The position numbers and the translations under genes were made by a program. A DNA stretch of 64,000 bases. It comes from Prorocentrum cordatum (taxonomy: Eukaryota > Sar > Dinophyceae > Prorocentrales > Prorocentraceae). Below the pieces are notes generated by a model, which was not told the origin of the DNA, did not search any database, and was given only the letters and a program-made list of their open reading frames with translations. Positions within the stretch are counted from its first letter, which is position 1. Each line of letters begins with the position of its first letter. The stretch is taken from the NCBI GenBank assembly GCA_963575745.1, contig CAUYUJ010019270.1, positions 482,931 through 546,930 on the forward strand, read 5' to 3'. Below are positions 1 to 9,491 of this stretch, piece by piece.

Positions 1-1362
1 GCTGTGCTCGTAGCGGTGCATGGACTTGGCCTGGGTCCACTCGCCCCGCCTCTGAGCCGAGGTGAGATTGCGCCACCCTTTGGCCAGGTCGACGCTGGCT
101 CCCGAGTGCCTCATCTGATGCAGAGTGACGGGGGCGACTCCGAGATCCTCCGCCGCCTCTCCGAGGAAGGCCGACGCCTCGGGGCAGTCGAGATTCCACA
201 GCGGCTCCTTCGAAGCTGCCGAGCCCAGTCGCTTGAACGCTGCATCCAAGCCCTGGAGGCACGGGGAGTCCAGCGGGCATCCCTCGTCGAAGTGGCCCCT
301 CTTGCTGGGCTTCCTCCGCTCCCGAGGGTGAGTCAGCAAGGCCCAGCGGCGGCTGACGCCCGTCGTCGGGGGGACGAGGTCGCACCTCCGGGCGGCCAGC
401 AAGGTCGAGGGCCGCGAATAGGTCGAGACGCCCACCACGAGGAAGAGCGCAAGCCGAATATGCCCTCGACGCACCAGCAGCTTCCAAGCCAGGCCGCGCC
501 AGACCAGGAGGGCCAAGGCCTTCCGCCGCCGCCCAGGGGTCAGCCTGCGCCAGGCTTTGAGAGACCGCCAGGCGCGGGGTAGCTTGCGACCCCCGATTCG
601 CCCGAAGTCGGGGTTCGCGCTGACCCAGGCAGGCATGGTCTGATCCCCATAGCTGCTCTGCTCGCCCTGCAAGAAATTCTCGGTCAAGTAGTTGCAAAAC
701 AGCTCGTCGATCTCTGCGTCGGCCTTCGCGAGAATGTGCCCCTGCTTCAGGCCGACGCGCGAGTGGAAGAGATCGAGGCAACGCTGGTGCCTCACCTGCG
801 TCGGCCGCGCCGCGGCCAAGGTGTCCAAGAGGCTCACTCCCGCTTCCTGAGCAGCAAGGATCGCGTCGGCGCACAGCTTCGCTCGCCTCTGCGCCCTCCG
901 AGCGCGCAGCTGCCGCATCCGCGCGCGGCCGCGCCCCAGGTGCTCGATCACCGAGTCGGAGTGCTGGAGCTGCTGTCGCCCTCGGCGGCCTCCCCTCCGT
1001 CTCCAGCGAGGTCCTGCCCGTTGGCGCCCCTGTCGCCCAGCGCCGAGAAGCGCCGCTCCTTCCGCGCAGCCCTCGCTAGCACAGCGGAGGGGGCCGGCGC
1101 CAGCGCGCGTCGGCGCCCTGCCGCAGGCGGGGCGGCGGGCGCCTGGGCGCCCCTCGGGCCAGCCCGCGCGCGGCTCGCCACGTGTCTGGCCGTCAGCGCC
1201 CGCGAGCCCACCGCTGTCCGAGGGAGCCTGTCGCCTGAAGGCAGCGGCGGCTCCCGAACTACAAGCGCGCTGAGCCCCCGCAGCCGCTTCGGGCCCATGC
1301 TCAGAGCCCTCTACATTGATCGGAAGCTCGGCGATGGTGGCCAGAACCGAAGGTTTTAACGC
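1..1362 (-). CDS. tyrosine recombinase (YR) of DIRS-like element, C-terminal end cut by window edge
   Basis: An open frame of 454 codons with no stop to the left edge. The N-terminal third (1362 to about 900) is Ala/Gly/Arg-rich and not recognised. From about 900 the sequence is a core-binding domain (QVRHQRCLDLF, then EIDELFCNYLTENFLQGE, about 790-670). The catalytic domain follows, with a box-I arginine in TYSRPSTLLAARR (about 420), HQMRH (about 120-106), RGEW (about 45) and HRYEHS (about 18-1). The expected R, H-x-x-R, H/W and nucleophile Y are therefore all present. The enzyme would cut and rejoin DNA through a 3'-phosphotyrosine to integrate the circular cDNA. It is in frame with the upstream RNase H reading, separated by one TAG at 1365-1363; no Met start was chosen. 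Confidence 0.88.
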
Positions 1363-2400
1363 CTACTGACAGGACCAACAGAGATCTGGTTTGGGGGCGG
1401 CTCTTGGAGGACGGGTCTGCAGGTTTAAACTGGCCTCGAACTTATCATCAAGGAGAGATGTTACTATACTACTGTCGCTATCTGACAAAACCCTGCTGCC
1501 CTCGTCGCCCCCATTAAACTCCGACGGGATCCATCGAAAGGCTGGTGAAAGACCCAACGCTATGGCATAGGCATAGAATCGACGAATCTGAACCAAAAGA
1601 CTGAAGCATGAGGATCGGGCCCTCGAAAAAGAAAGCACCACATACATGTTATTTGAAAGGAAAAGCTGACGCACACTGACTCCATGAGAGGTCTTGGCCA
1701 ACCTCTGGACTACTTTCACAAGGACCCTGGCCTCCAGGATCAAAATGCCTTCGCGAGAACGCCAGATCCCTGAGCGGACCGTCTCCCAGGTCCCTTTTCG
1801 GAGCCACTCCGAGGGGACTTCGGCAAAATCAGGATCAACGCCCCAAGCGGACAAAGCATCGGGCTCCGAGGAACCCCCATTTATCACACTCTCGACGCTG
1901 CGGATGATCCCCGAACTATCCTGGGCCAGGCTGGCGGCTGCGAGCGCGCTCTCTCGCGCGGGCCTTCCCTGCGCGGAGCGGAAGCGGGCCCGCTCGGGCA
2001 ACCTCCCGACCTCCTCCACCACGCGGAGCGGCCAGAACGACTGCGCCATGCCGCAGCCGCTCTCGCCGGCGTCGGTCTGGGGCACGCAGCTGTTCCAAGG
2101 GCGCCACCAGTCCTGCGCCATCAACGCGAGCAGGCCGCGAAACATTTTCACCTCCTTTACTACTTCGGGCCAGAGGCGAGCGGGCTCGAGGTAGCGCCGC
2201 TGGATGAAGCGGCAGGAGGCGCGCCAGCAGCTCAACGGGCCCCGCAGAGCCAGCCCGCAGAAGGCGCAGTGGCCGAGCACCACCTCCAGGGCTCGCCCCG
2301 TCGCGCGGCCGCACCACAGCAGGCCCCCCAGCCCCGCGTCTACCTCCCAGAAGCGGCCGTCGCTCACGCCCGACCTCATCAGCTCGAGGTCCAGCTTGGC
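1363..2400 (-). CDS. RT connector and RNase H domain of the DIRS-like element
   Basis: Open frame ending at TAG (1365-1363). It reads AKLDLELMRSGVSDGRFWEV, then a connector (ALRGPLSCWRASCRFIQRRY, EPARLWPEVVKEV) typical of dinoflagellate RT-RNase H proteins. RNase H begins near 2110 with VPQTDAGESGCGMA, whose Asp is the first catalytic carboxylate. ILILEARVLVKVV supplies the Glu, and FRWIPSEFNGGDEGSR, the usual W-I-P-S-x-x-N-x-x-D-x-x-S-R signature, supplies the last Asp. The second Asp, normally in TDN, is replaced by LSNN, so activity may be lost. RNase H would remove template RNA during reverse transcription. The protein ends 19 residues after the last Phe-Glu-Ala segment, right at the TAG. 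Confidence 0.8.
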   Translation of the reverse strand, partial: AKLDLELMRSGVSDGRFWEVDAGLGGLLWCGRATGRALEVVLGHCAFCGLALRGPLSCWRASCRFIQRRYLEPARLWPEVVKEVKMFRGLLALMAQDWWRPWNSCVPQTDAGESGCGMAQSFWPLRVVEEVGRLPERARFRSAQGRPARESALAAASLAQDSSGIIRSVESVINGGSSEPDALSAWGVDPDFAEVPSEWLRKGTWETVRSGIWRSREGILILEARVLVKVVQRLAKTSHGVSVRQLFLSNNMYVVLSFSRARSSCFSLLVQIRRFYAYAIALGLSPAFRWIPSEFNGGDEGSRVLSDSDSSIVTSLLDDKFEASLNLQTRPPRAAPKPDLCWSCQ

Positions 2401-3190
2401 CCCCCAGAGCCTCGCACGCGGCCGAGGTCACGGAGCTCTTTTGCAAGTCGAGGCCGACCCCCTCAAAGCCCCGCCCACTGATCGAGGACCTCCTGCGCGA
2501 TGGTCTCCGACGGGGTGATGGCGCCCAGGTTGTCGACGTACGCGTAGGCCCCTCCCACGCGGCCAGGCTCGACGTCCATGACCAGCGAGGGCCCTCGGTC
2601 GCTCATGAGCAGCCTCTCGGAGATCGTCACATCTCCTCCCGGCCAAGGGTTCGAGCTGACCACTCTCTCCTCGTTGGCACCCTGCGCCAGGAAGAGCGAC
2701 CGCGATGGGCCCATGGGGAGCGCGCCGATGCACGGAAGACCAGGGCGTCTGGCCCCAGTCGAGCCCCCTCGAGCCCCTGGCCCTCGAGCCCTAAGACGTG
2801 GGCGGGCGCGGCCGGCAGCGAAAAGAATTTCGCCAGTCTCAAAGGCATCCGCACGCGGTAGAAGCAGCCCTTAACGTCCGTCACCCCCAGAAAAAGTTTG
2901 AACTTGCCCAGCAGCTCCTCCGCGCGGGCGGAGCCGATGGCCACTCCCTCGGGGGGCCTCACCTCCACGCGCCCGAAGCCCTTGCAGGAGAGGAGCTGCA
3001 CGCCGGGCGGCACGTTGAACCAGGCATTGGCGCGGCGGGCGTCCACTATCATGCGCATCTTGCGCTCGTCAGACACTTTCGCGAAAAAGAGTGACCACGA
3101 TGGAAACCGCCGCAACCGCAAGTTCACAAAAAGATTCCAGGACGGGCGCAATCCCAAATTTACATGGCAGCGTTTCGCACTTGCACTCAC
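2401..3190 (-). pseudogene. reverse transcriptase domain, frameshifted
   Basis: Three minus frames have to be joined. Frame one (about 3110-2760) gives DERKMRMIVDARRANAWF and FLGVTDVKGCFYRVRMP, the fingers and first catalytic Asp (motif A). Frame two (about 2722-2466) gives GALPMGPSRSLFLAQ (motif B) and AYAYVDNLG, the catalytic Y-x-D box (motif C; D-N in place of D-D is usual in this family). A third frame (about 2463-2400) gives LQKSSVTSAACEALGG before the reading passes into the RNase H frame. At least two frameshifts between essential motifs make this copy non-functional unless they are sequencing errors. It copies RNA to DNA in intact relatives. The 5' end is lost near the GGACCT array. 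Confidence 0.8.
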
Positions 3191-3269
3191 GGTTCACTCT
3201 GCACTGCGCGCAGCGCATGCAATTACACGCGCCTTCGCCTTGCAAACATCACCCCAGGAACCATCTTAA

Positions 3270-4800
3270 TAACACCAAAGGTGACCTGTGGGACCTGCGG
3301 GACCTGTGGAACCTGCCGGAATTGGGAGAAATGTTGGGAGCGTGAGCCCTGTGGAACTTGTGGGAGCTGTGCGGGCTGCGGTAGCTGTGGGACCTGAGGG
3401 ACCTGCGAGACCTGTGGGACCCTTGGGACCTGTGGGACGCGTGGGCCTGGTGGGACCTGTGGGGCCTTCGAAATTGCAAAACTTGTCGTCCCTGCGAGAC
3501 CTGTGGGACCTGTGGGACCTGCGGGGCTTGCGCCACCTGCGACACCTGCCTGACCTGTCGGACCTGTAGGACCTGAGGGACTCGTAGGACCTGTGGGACC
3601 TGCAGGACCTGCGATACCAGTGGGACCTGTGGCGCCTGTGGCACCTGTAGGCCCCGTGGGACCTGCGGAACTTGCGGGGCCTGCGGGACCGGCGCGACAT
3701 GTGGGACCTGTGGGACCTGTGGGACCGGAGGGGCTGGGTGGACCTGTGGGGCCTGTGGGACCTGTAGGGCCTGAGGGGCCTGTGGGGCATGCGTCGCCTG
3801 TGGGACGTGTGGGACATGCGGGACCTGCGCGACCTGCGAAACCTGTGGGACCTGCGGGTCCTGCGGAACCTGCGGGACCTGCGGACCCCGTGGCCCTTGT
3901 AGGACCTGTAAGCCCTATCGGGCCTGTGGGACCTGTGGGGCCTTCGGGGCATGTGGGACCTGGGGGGACTGGGACTTGCGGGGCCTGCGGGACTTGCCAG
4001 ACCTACGAGGCCTGCGGGGCTTGCGGGACTTGTAGGACCTGTGGGACATGTGGGGCATGTGGGACTTGTGGGACATGTGGGATATGCTGGGCCTGCGGGA
4101 TTTGTGGGACCTGCGCGACCTGCGGGACTTGTGGGACTCGTGGGACCTGTGCTGGCGGCGGGACCTGTCGGACCTGCGGGACCTGTGGGACCCGGGGGGC
4201 CTGTGGGACCTGTGGGACCTGAGGGACCTGGGAGACCTGCGGAACCTGTGGGACCTGTGAGAGCTGCGGGACCTGCGGGACATGTGCGACCGGTGGACCT
4301 GCGAGAACCTGTGAAACCTGTGGGGTCATTCATACCTGTGGGACCTGTGGCACCTGCGGACCTGCGGGACCTGCGGGTCCTGTGGGACCTGTTGGACCTA
4401 TGGGTCCTCTGGGACCTACGGGACCTGTGGGAATTGCGGGACATGCGGGACCTGCGAGACCTTTAAAACCTGTAAGACCCGTGGGGCCTGCGGAACCTGT
4501 GGGACGTGCGGGACCTGCATGTGGGACCTGTGGGACCTGCGGGGCCTGCGGGGCCTATGGAGTATGCGGGACTGGCGGGTCCTGCGCGACCTGCGAGACT
4601 TGTGAGAAATACGGACCCTGTGGATCCTGTGGGGCCTGCGGGACCTGTGGGGCTTGTGGGACCTGTAAGACCTGTGGGACCTGTGAGACCCAGTGGGACC
4701 TGCGGGACCTGCGGGGCCTGCGGGGCCTGCGGGACCTGCGAGACCTGCGCGACACGCGGGACATGCGGAACCTGTGGAACCTATGGGACATGTGAAACAT
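3270..4800. repeat. 9-bp collagen-like minisatellite (GGGACCTGY)n
   Basis: About 1.5 kb of a degenerate 9-bp unit, GGGACCTGT/C, with variants such as GGGGCCTGC and GGACCTGCG. Because GGxCC is nearly self-complementary and the period is a multiple of three, both strands can read Gly-Pro-[10 protein letters not shown] on plus and GPTGPTGPA on minus. No frame stays Gly-Pro-X from end to end; each slips into Arg-Ser-His or Cys-Gly-Thr readings after indels, so I treat it as non-coding satellite. It starts about 80 bp from the broken 5' end of the retroelement. Confidence 0.9.
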
Positions 4801-4802
4801 GT

Positions 4803-5052
4803 GGGTACCAAAGACTGCCTTTGAGTAGCACGGGGTCTGGAAGGGGCGGTGTCCGAGGATTGGGCGCGGCAGGGGCCAGCGTGGCGCGATATCCAGAGAA
4901 AGACACCAAATGCGCGCGCCACGACGCACGCCTGCTCCCAAGAGGCCCCCAGGACGCCCCCAGAAGGCCCCCAAAACTGTTCTCCGGAGGCCTCCGAGAA
5001 CGCCCAGAAGAGACCCTGAAACAGAATCCCCGAAGACCTCTGAGCCACGTCA

Positions 5053-5084
<32 letters not shown>

Positions 5085-5330
5085 ATCGTCGTCGTCGTCG
5101 TCGTCGTCGCCCCCCTTCAAGGTCGGCGGCACCGGCCGTAAGGCCTTCGCAATGTGCGCGCCACGACGCACGCCGGGGCCTGGCCTACCACGAGGGCAAA
5201 CGTCGAGCGAATGGCGATTGACTGGGCGATGAACGCATGATGGGTGCCTTTTCTTTTCCTCCATTGCGGCCGGCCGCAATCTTTCCGAGAAGTCTCGAAA
5301 CCCATCCATGTCTATGGACCCTGCTCTTCT
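4803..5330. other. no gene seen; CCCAAGAGGCCCC-type filler and (GTC/GCC)n at 5053-5112
   Basis: Contains a degenerate CAAGAGGCCCCCAGGA run (4940-5030), a GTC/GCC triplet tract and, right after it, the module CTTCAAGGTCGGCGGCACCG (5114-5133) continuing to about 5152. A near copy of that module occurs at 63924-63966, again directly after a GTC tract. The phrase GCGCGCCACGACGCACGCC occurs twice, at about 4914 and 5157. Confidence 0.6.
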
Positions 5331-5334
5331 ACGC

Positions 5335-5610
5335 TCTGCGCGCGCCTCCAGTAATGATTACTGGGTAATCTACACACTGGCAACCTGGCGGCTTGAGTAG
5401 CGGGAGGCGCGGGAAGGAGGGGAGGGGAAGGACGGGGAAACGCAGAGAGGCGAGGGGGGGGAGAAAGGGCAAAGGTATTGGAGATAGAGAAAGGGGCAAA
5501 ACCCCGTGACCCGACAACTCGGGCGGCATTTCCGCATCGAGCTCTTGAGGAACGTTCTGAAGGTATTGCTGCTTTGCCGGCTGCCGTCCCTCCCCTCCCC
5601 CATCCCTTCC
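5335..5610. repeat. dispersed repeat of about 275 bp, copy 1 (copy 2 at 17545-17815)
   Basis: Shared landmarks in the same order and orientation are GCGCCTCCAGTAAT, CTACACACTGGCA, GAGTAGCGGGA and GGCGGGAAGGA, then later GCATCGAGCTCTTGAG against GCGTCGAGCTATTGAG, and GCCGCCCTCCC-like pyrimidine runs at the right side. Spacing agrees within a few tens of bases. No coding capacity is recognised. Confidence 0.65.
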
Positions 5611-5764
5611 CTTCCCTCCCCCCCGTCCCCCGCATCAATGGCCTCCGGTGTCTGACGACATCGGAGGCCATGGCCGATTCCCTCTCGCCTCTCGCCTTCA
5701 CCCTCGGCCTGACTCCCTTCGCCGTCCGCCGCGCGCGCTGGGCCCAACATGGCACAATCGCGCC

Positions 5765-6028
5765 CTAAGCGCAGAGCCTCTTAGCAGACACCGCCTGCCT
5801 CAGAAGATTTAGACATTCAGCCACCTCTTCAGGGGCCCTCGCACTCAGAAAGGCCAAACGATCTTCGCTGCCACGCTTCGGCAAGAGGAACTTGCGGCAC
5901 AAGCCGCAAGGGTCGCCGTTCATGACGGCAAACGCCGTGACGTAGCCCGGCGGCACGAAGAGCATCTGCCCCGCCTGCACAACGGCGTGGTAGAACTGGG
6001 CACCGTGCTCGGTCAGCCCCGACGCGTC
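5765..6028 (-). CDS. gene A, last exon (unidentified protein C-terminus)
   Basis: Eighty-seven codons then TAG. The exon begins DASGLTEHGAQFYHAVVQAG, followed by QMLFVPPGYVTAFAV and a Leu/Ala-rich end (VAECLNLLRQAV). The phrase G-Q-M-L-F-V-P-P-G resembles the strand before the metal site of cupin/JmjC-like folds, but no HxD metal pair is present, so I do not assign that fold. The acceptor is placed at CCTTGAG/GAC (6029/6028). With the upstream exon ending at 6871 (GAG/GCCGGG) the frame is kept by a GC-AG intron of 842 bp that contains a (TCC)n tract at 6180-6262. Confidence 0.65.
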   Translation of the reverse strand, partial: DASGLTEHGAQFYHAVVQAGQMLFVPPGYVTAFAVMNGDPCGLCRKFLLPKRGSEDRLAFLSARAPEEVAECLNLLRQAVSAKRLCA

Positions 6029-6059
6029 CTCAAGGAAGTCCCCCCGTGGCAAAAAAATG

Positions 6060-6270
6060 TCTTCCGCCGTTTCCTCCTCCTTCTCCTCCGCCTCCTCCCC
6101 CATCCTCCTCCTCTTCCATTTGCTCCTATCCCTCCTCCAGCCCTCCCTTCCCCACTCCTCGCCCTCTAACTCTTCGTCCGTTTCTTTTAGCTCTCCTCCT
6201 CCTCCTCCTCCTCCTCCTCCTCCTCCTCTTTATCCTCCTCTTCCTCCTCATCCTCCCCCCCCCCCCGAGT
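6060..6270. repeat. (TCC)n/(CTT) pyrimidine tract inside gene A intron
   Basis: Plus strand is almost pure pyrimidine with TCC units densest at 6188-6228 and a C run near 6259-6266. It could form triplex DNA. It lies within the probable 842-bp GC-AG intron of gene A. Confidence 0.8.
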
Positions 6271-6870
6271 TTTGGATTCGAGGCCTAACTGGCAAGGCCT
6301 CAATGGTCTAGCGGGCCAGCTCTTCAAAAAACTCACGCCGCCACTGACTTGCCTGGGGCGCCCAACATGACCCACGCCAAATATTCCCGCACATATCTAA
6401 TGGCGAAATCGCACGGATGAAGAACCACTGGCGTCCTTTTGATGATGCCGAAGTCCCCTTGGCTAGGCGGGATCGCTGGATTTACGGGCCAATCCAACAA
6501 CCTGGATCACGAGATTGACAAACGAGCGACGGGGCAACGACAGAGACGGATGCATCGCCAACAATTTTCGCCGACGCATCACCGACGAAATGATTTCCTG
6601 GACGCGGCGGCCTGCCGCGCACCGGCTGCAAGAAGACGGGAATTGGGCGCGACGATGGACACGAGGACACATGCGAGGACGAGGACGCGGCGCATGAGCC
6701 AGGAGGGGCCTCCCTTCTCAGAACCCGGCTCCGATATTTGGCCGAATCAATTGCAAGTCCGCCCAGGTTTTCCCCATTGACTTTTCTCTCATCCCCCCCC
6801 TCCCGCCGCCCAGTTCTTTAGAGAGACTCTCCGAATCATATCCGGTTCCGCCCCTGACCCCCCTCCCGGC

Positions 6871-7037
6871 CTCCTTCTTGGCCAGGGAACTCAGGATAGA
6901 CTTCGCATGCGCCAACGTGTTTTTGCCAACCAGCCCATCGCGCACGTCCGCCGCCTTCAGCAGGTCGTCTGCTGCAGCGCACACAACCTTCATGCAGCCA
7001 GAGGTGATCAGCCTGCTGGGCCGCATGATTGCACCCC
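6871..7037 (-). CDS. gene A, penultimate exon
   Basis: Reads GAIMRPSRLITSGCMKVV and then AADDLLKAADVRDGLVGKN and a Lys/Ala-rich helix ending SSLAKKE. The acceptor TTGTCCAG/GGGG is clear, and the phase (two bases completing a codon begun by the upstream exon's final G) fits exactly. The donor is either GC (GAG/GCCGGG, preferred because it keeps the frame with the last exon) or GT 12 bp further on. Function not recognised. Confidence 0.68.
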
Positions 7038-7188
7038 CTGGACAACTGTGTTCGCCTTGCGAATTCAGACTAGTGCTGTGAGAGTGACGCGCTACACGGG
7101 GTCACAGAGCACCCATCCAAGTCAATGTTCTCCTCTCCCCCGCACCGTTCCTCATTCCTCCGCTTCCTCCCCCTCTTCTACCGCTTAC

Positions 7189-7402
7189 CCTGTGGTGCAC
7201 AAGCTGCCCCATTTTTAAACTCGCCAAGTCGCCTCATGCTCCCGAGGTAGTGCGGCTCGGCGCCGATGCGCACGTAGTGGCCGCTGAAACCCATGAGGAG
7301 GACCGTCTCCAAGTCATGCGCCGCAGCCTCGTGCGGGACCGTGTCTACCACGGCGGCCTTGCCGACGAAAGCGGAGAACAAGGACTCCATGTCCGCCAAG
7401 CC
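7189..7402 (-). CDS. gene A, exon with GLADMESLFSAF
   Basis: Starts after CCCCCAG with GLADMESLFSAFVGKAAVV, continues through ETVLLMGFSGHYVRIGAE and ends YLGSMRRLGEFKNGAACAPQ plus one base. The donor is CAGG/GTAAGC, a canonical site. The 151-bp intron to the next exon is GT-AG. The upstream intron (7403-7679, 277 bp) has donor GTGGGG and acceptor CCCAG and joins phase 0 to phase 0. These consistent junctions are the best evidence that gene A is a real spliced gene. No domain recognised. Confidence 0.72.
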
Positions 7403-7679
7403 CTGGGGGCGCGCCCGGGACCGGGGGCGCGCGCGGCTACACACCCCTACGCTCCCCGGCCTCCGAAATGCGCCGGGGCTGCAAGACCCACGTGTAAGGA
7501 GCAAGCGCACCTCAGCAAGTGCGGGCGGGCAAGCCGTCGGCCCTGGCCCCGAAGAAAAGGAGGAGGGCGACGACGACGACGAGAAAAAGAGGCAGGGGGG
7601 CGACGAGGGAGGAGGAGTGGGGAATAGGAAAAAGTGGGGAGGTGGGGAGGCGGTGACGGGGAGTGCGGCTAAGCCCCAC

Positions 7680-7790
7680 GGCCTGCTCCTGCACCAACGC
7701 ATGCTGGAAGCTGTCTCCCTGGGCCAAGGCGCCCTTGAACCCCGACTTGGACTCCCAGAGGTCCAGCACGCCCGTCTTCTCCTTGTTCCT
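7680..7790 (-). CDS. gene A, short exon (LDLWESKSGFKGALAQGD)
   Basis: Encodes NKEKTGVLDLWESKSGFKG and then an amphipathic segment ending ALVQEQA. It joins GLADMESL of the next exon in frame. The 5' border is uncertain: the likely acceptor is CTCGCAG, and the upstream donor near 8725 may be a GA or GT type. The first 50 bp and the sequence upstream of this exon recur at 52728-52790, a truncated duplicate. Confidence 0.62.
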
Positions 7791-7877
7791 GCGAGAATGC
7801 GTCTAATCACATCCCCTCTTGGGGCCTCTTGGAACCTTCTTGGGGGGCTCTTGGAACCCTCTTGGAGCCCACAAAAC

Positions 7878-7957
<80 letters not shown>

Positions 7958-8045
7958 TCTCGTCGTCTGAGGGAATTTCTGCCCACCCCCGTGGGGGCAC
8001 AAATTCCCTCACTGTCTCTCGTCGTCGTCGTCGTCGTCGTCGTCT
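7735..8045. repeat. duplicated block copy 1: exon edge, (GTC)n, hairpin, (GTC)n
   Basis: Order: gene A exon edge, CATCCCCTCTTGGGGCCTC (7808-), CTCTTGGAGCCCACAAAACACC, about 28 GTC units (7881-7960), an inverted repeat (arms GAGGGAATTTCTGCCC and its complement with one mismatch, 7970-8011), TGTCTC, and a second GTC tract (8018-8043). The same order occurs at 52728-52960 with far fewer GTC units. Confidence 0.85.
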
Positions 8046-8284
8046 TTGGAGCATTCTTGGGCCGTCTTGGAGGCCTTTTGGGAGCCTCTGGGGCCCTTGT
8101 GGGGCGGTCTTGGGTGCCGAACAGACGCCTACGGCGAATCACCGCCGCCCCTAGCATTTTTGGAAACGCCGATGTGGACGAAAGTTGGGCTAGAGCTTGG
8201 CCAAGCTATCGGACCATGAGTTCCCCGAGTCGGTTTGGAAAGCCTTCGGGGAACATGTGGGGGAGAATGAACACGAAGAGGAAG

Positions 8285-8635
8285 AGGAAGAGGAAGAGGA
8301 GGAGTAGGAGGAGGCCTCTTGGGAATCTCTTGGGGCACTCTTGGGGCTTGCTGGGAGCCTCCTGGGGGCCTCTTGGAAGCCTCTTGGGGGCCTCCTTGGG
8401 CCTGCTGGGGGCCTTCGGTGGTTTCTTGGGGCCCTCTTTGGCCGTCTTAAGGCTTTCCTGGTCCGTCTGACGCCGTCGGAAGCCGTCTTGGGGGCCTCTC
8501 TGAACCGACTTGGGGCCCTCTGGGGGCGCCTCAGGGCCGTCTTGGAGGCCTCTTGGGCATCTTGGAGGCCTCTTGGGCCGTCTTGGGATCCTCTTGGCCC
8601 CTCGGTGCTGAGCGAAAACTTCCCGAGGTCCCAAG
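8285..8635. repeat. degenerate CTTGGGGGCCTC filler with (GAGGAA)n lead-in
   Basis: A GAGGAAGAG run (8276-8315) leads into about 300 bp of loosely repeated CTCTTGGGGGCCTC / GCCGTCTTGG words. Similar low-complexity text fills many non-coding stretches here: 13430-13660, 38800-38890, 55740-55990, 59050-59330 and 63660-63870. Confidence 0.6.
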
Positions 8636-8723
8636 GCCCAGGGACAACCCCGGAAAGACTCAGCCTGTCAACTCTTGTGGCTGAGGGCGCGACCCTTTTT
8701 GAACATTTTAAACCCTCAGGAAG

Positions 8724-9115
8724 CATCCGGAAGGTCGAGTTGCTCTCCAGGCGTTTGATGCTGTCGCTGCTAGTGACGACGAACGGGTCCAACAGAGCCT
8801 CGATCTCTGGTGATCCCTCGTCGCATTGGACGATGCGGTGGCCGATCTGCTCCCACTCTAGGAAGAAGACGGCTGTCTGGTCGGTGTACTTCAAAGCCCG
8901 CCGAGCCTCGTCCGCCTTCTGGCCGATCGCCTGACTCGCTTTCGCCCTCTGTTCGGTCTCAGCCTTGCGCCGGGCAGCATCGTCCTGGGATTTGCGCGCG
9001 CGCACCTTTCTCGCCAACGCGTTCTTTGCGTCGACGATGGAAGTGCAGACCTGGGCGACCTGCTGGCCCCAGGCTTCCAATGCTTCCTTTTTCTTGTCAA
9101 TGGCCTTGACCTCCT
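8724..9115 (-). CDS. gene A, coiled-coil exon
   Basis: From VKAIDKKKEALEAWGQQVAQ through a long Lys/Arg/Glu/Ala helix (KVRARKSQDDAARRKAETEQ, about 60 residues, probable coiled coil) to FFLEWEQIGHRIVQCDEG and SSDSIKRLESNSTF. The acceptor is near CCAGGAG (about 9117); the 3' border lies between 8735 and 8715, where both a GATGCT and a GGTTTA donor are possible. Codon third positions are strongly G/C. Its neighbours on both sides continue gene A. No enzyme family recognised. Confidence 0.62.
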
Positions 9116-9491
9116 GGCTGGGGTCGCCCCGCCAAAGGGCGGGGGAGGAGGAGGAAAGGAGGAGGGGGAGGGCGACGAAGACGACGACGATGAACAGGTT
9201 TCCGCCTGTCGATTGTAGAATTATCGGGGTGGTCAACAGCAGCGCCGCTACGACCAGAAACTAAGGTGCCACTCGGATTGCCGAAGATACCGCGCACGGG
9301 AAAAAGGACCAGGAGGGAGAGGGGGGAGGGAGAGGGGAAGCCACTGGAAATGCTGGAGTGACAAACAATAACGCTGTGACGACATAAACATTGGGGCCGC
9401 TGGAACGACCGCTTCCTCTTCCTCCTCTTCCTCCTCCTCCTCCTCCTCCTCCCTTGCTTTCTCTGCATTTCTCCCTTCCTCCAGACGCGGT

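Larger units (their letters stand above)
1..3190 (-). mobile_element. DIRS-order (RT-RNase H-tyrosine recombinase) retroelement, partial
   Basis: Read on the minus strand, the order is reverse transcriptase (about 3190-2470), connector and RNase H (about 2450-1366), then tyrosine recombinase (1362 to the left edge). That order defines DIRS/Ngaro-type elements, which are known to integrate by recombinase rather than DDE integrase. The RT lies in three different frames, RNase H and recombinase share one frame with a single TAG between them, and the recombinase runs off the window. The 5' side is lost: about 80 bases upstream of the first recognisable RT sequence the DNA becomes a 9-bp satellite. 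No terminal repeats are visible. No methyltransferase domain was recognised between RNase H and recombinase. Element class is well supported; subfamily is not assigned. Confidence 0.85.

Noticed and set aside
736-1359. Plus-strand gene of 207 codons
   Set aside because: It lies opposite the recombinase frame, which carries all expected motifs; the plus reading is Arg/Ser/Pro-rich shadow.
3266-4444. Collagen-like protein gene (Gly-Pro-X for hundreds of codons)
   Set aside because: Both strands give the same kind of reading because of the 9-bp unit, frames slip, and there is no start, signal peptide or non-repeat domain.
5765-6028. Cupin or JmjC dioxygenase for the last exon of gene A
   Set aside because: Only the phrase G-Q-M-L-F-V-P-P-G is suggestive; no H-x-D/E...H metal triad is visible.
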